From UBA1479 sp964012715 (GTDB lineage: Bacteria; Pseudomonadota; Alphaproteobacteria; Rhodospirillales; Casp-alpha2): a stretch of DNA of 32,833 bases. The position numbers were made by a program, and so were the translations under genes. The stretch spans positions 1-32,833 of the forward strand of contig CAXGUG010000033.1 of NCBI GenBank assembly GCA_964012715.1. Direction: 5' to 3'. The notes under the pieces were generated by a model, which saw only the letters and a list, made by a program, of their open reading frames with translations, ran no database searches and had not been told where the DNA came from. Shown here one piece after another: positions 32,130 to 32,833 of the stretch; positions within the stretch are counted from its first letter, which is position 1, and each line of letters begins with the position of its first letter.

Positions 32130-32833
32130 ATGAGGCGACTGTTGTTCTCGGACGACAATACGGATCAAAGCCATCCTTCGGGAAAAGGTCAGTTTCGGCA
32201 GTTTTTCGACAGCCCCTTTTTCGGCGCCGCCATCTACACGCTTCCCGACAAAAAATGGGTCGTCATCAACGATAAGTTCTGTGAATTGATGGGTTACAGC
32301 CGCGAGGAACTGGGCGGTCTGACCTGGGTTCATCTGACGCATCCCGACGATCTGGAAGAAAACGTCCGCCTGTTCGAAATCGCCCTGACGGAAGAGGGCT
32401 CCGCTTCGTACACGATGGAAAAGCGGTTCATCCGAAAGGACGGGGCGGTCCTTTACGCGACGATCTTCGCTTTGTGTGTGCGCAAGCCGGACGGCACGCC
32501 GGATCACAATATCCTGCTGGTCCAGGACATAACGGCGCGAAAGAAGGCCGAGGCGCAGGTTCTCGAGCTTAATCGCGAGCTCGAAAACCGGGTCGAAGAA
32601 CGCACCCGCCAATTGGCCGAGAGTGAGGCGCGCACCCAAGCCATCGTCGACAACGTCATCGACGGCATTATCACGGTCGACGACCAAGGCAAGATTCTAT
32701 CGGTGAACCCCCGGATCGAAGCGATTTTCGGGTATCGGTCCGCGGAGCTGGTTGGAAACGACGCTGCGATGCTGGCCCCGGTATTTCGGCGGGATGTCTT
32801 CGCCCGGTATATCCAGCGATACTGGCGGGGCGG
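32130..32833 (+). CDS. PAS-domain sensor protein, probably a histidine kinase (3' end outside window)
   Basis: About 234 codons are visible. The first PAS domain (about 16-125) contains PDKKWVVINDKFCELMGYSREEL and ends in the standard PAC signature ILLVQDITARKKAEAQ. A heptad-rich coiled coil (LELNRELENRVEERTRQLAESE) follows, then a second PAS domain starting near 170 (IVDNVIDGIITVDDQGKILSVN). The window ends inside that second domain. Such repeats normally lead into a HisKA or cyclase output, which lies beyond the edge. No membrane segment is seen. I chose the ATG at 32130; an in-frame ATG at 32079 is possible but has no ribosome site. It follows the hybrid kinase on the same strand and may belong to the same signalling unit. 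Confidence 0.85.
   Translation, partial: MRRLLFSDDNTDQSHPSGKGQFRQFFDSPFFGAAIYTLPDKKWVVINDKFCELMGYSREELGGLTWVHLTHPDDLEENVRLFEIALTEEGSASYTMEKRFIRKDGAVLYATIFALCVRKPDGTPDHNILLVQDITARKKAEAQVLELNRELENRVEERTRQLAESEARTQAIVDNVIDGIITVDDQGKILSVNPRIEAIFGYRSAELVGNDAAMLAPVFRRDVFARYIQRYWRG

Noticed and set aside
1..32833. Search for CRISPR arrays, insertion sequences, prophage genes, tRNA, rRNA or attachment sites
   Set aside because: No regularly spaced repeats, transposase motifs, cloverleaf with CCA end, or rRNA-like stretches were recognised by eye. The window looks like stable chromosomal DNA.

Overview
The window reads as ordinary chromosomal DNA from a GC-rich, metabolically versatile Gram-negative bacterium. 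It is most likely an alphaproteobacterium, possibly Rhodospirillales-like. That placement is inferred from the G/C-rich third codon positions, the several periplasmic-binding-protein transport systems, the alphaproteobacterial style of the histidine kinases, and the fused ATP-grasp/alpha-E plus DUF2126 cluster. I see no rRNA, tRNA, insertion sequence, prophage or CRISPR array. Coding density is high and operons are tightly packed.

Layout. (1) 1-1589, minus: the ATPase (cut by the window edge) and substrate-binding protein of a nitrate/sulfonate/taurine-type ABC importer. (2) 2063-8964, minus: a three-gene cluster predicted to build and process a peptide or peptide-like amide product. It encodes a transglutaminase fused to a DUF2126 amidoligase, a circularly permuted ATP-grasp fused to an alpha-E domain, and a small transglutaminase-like protease. 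(3) 9085-16548: a zeta-type glutathione transferase, then a four-gene minus-strand acyl-CoA operon (class III CoA-transferase, enoyl-CoA hydratase, HMG-CoA-lyase family enzyme, acyl-CoA dehydrogenase) closed by a strong terminator at 9830-9864. Divergent from it are an IclR regulator and an MmgE/PrpD enzyme. A GTATCAC-type repeat cluster lies in the divergent promoter region.

(4) 16562-22506: a LysR regulator divergent from a phosphonate-type ABC importer (PhnD, PhnC and two PhnE permeases), followed by a zinc-type alcohol dehydrogenase that has lost its structural-zinc cysteines. (5) 22516-27701: a tripartite tricarboxylate-type transporter (TctC, TctA, TctB) behind a GntR/UTRA regulator, divergent from a mandelate-racemase-group enolase-superfamily enzyme, giving an uptake-plus-dehydratase/racemase module for an organic acid. 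(6) 27796-28662: an ETHE1/Blh-like metallo-beta-lactamase-fold protein, probably in persulfide metabolism. (7) 28862-32833: a signalling cluster made of a membrane histidine kinase, a single-domain response regulator, a receiver-first hybrid kinase and a PAS-PAS kinase cut by the window edge. A 22-bp perfect-arm palindrome precedes the last gene and contains in-frame stop codons.

Common themes are small transport-plus-catabolism modules, each with its own regulator, and rho-independent-type hairpins after binding-protein genes (18721-18775 and 24547-24583) that probably set a high receptor-to-permease ratio. The least explained parts are the CoA-transferase/lyase operon with its MmgE/PrpD partner, the phosphonate module without a visible C-P cleaving enzyme, and the palindrome and leader before the last kinase.
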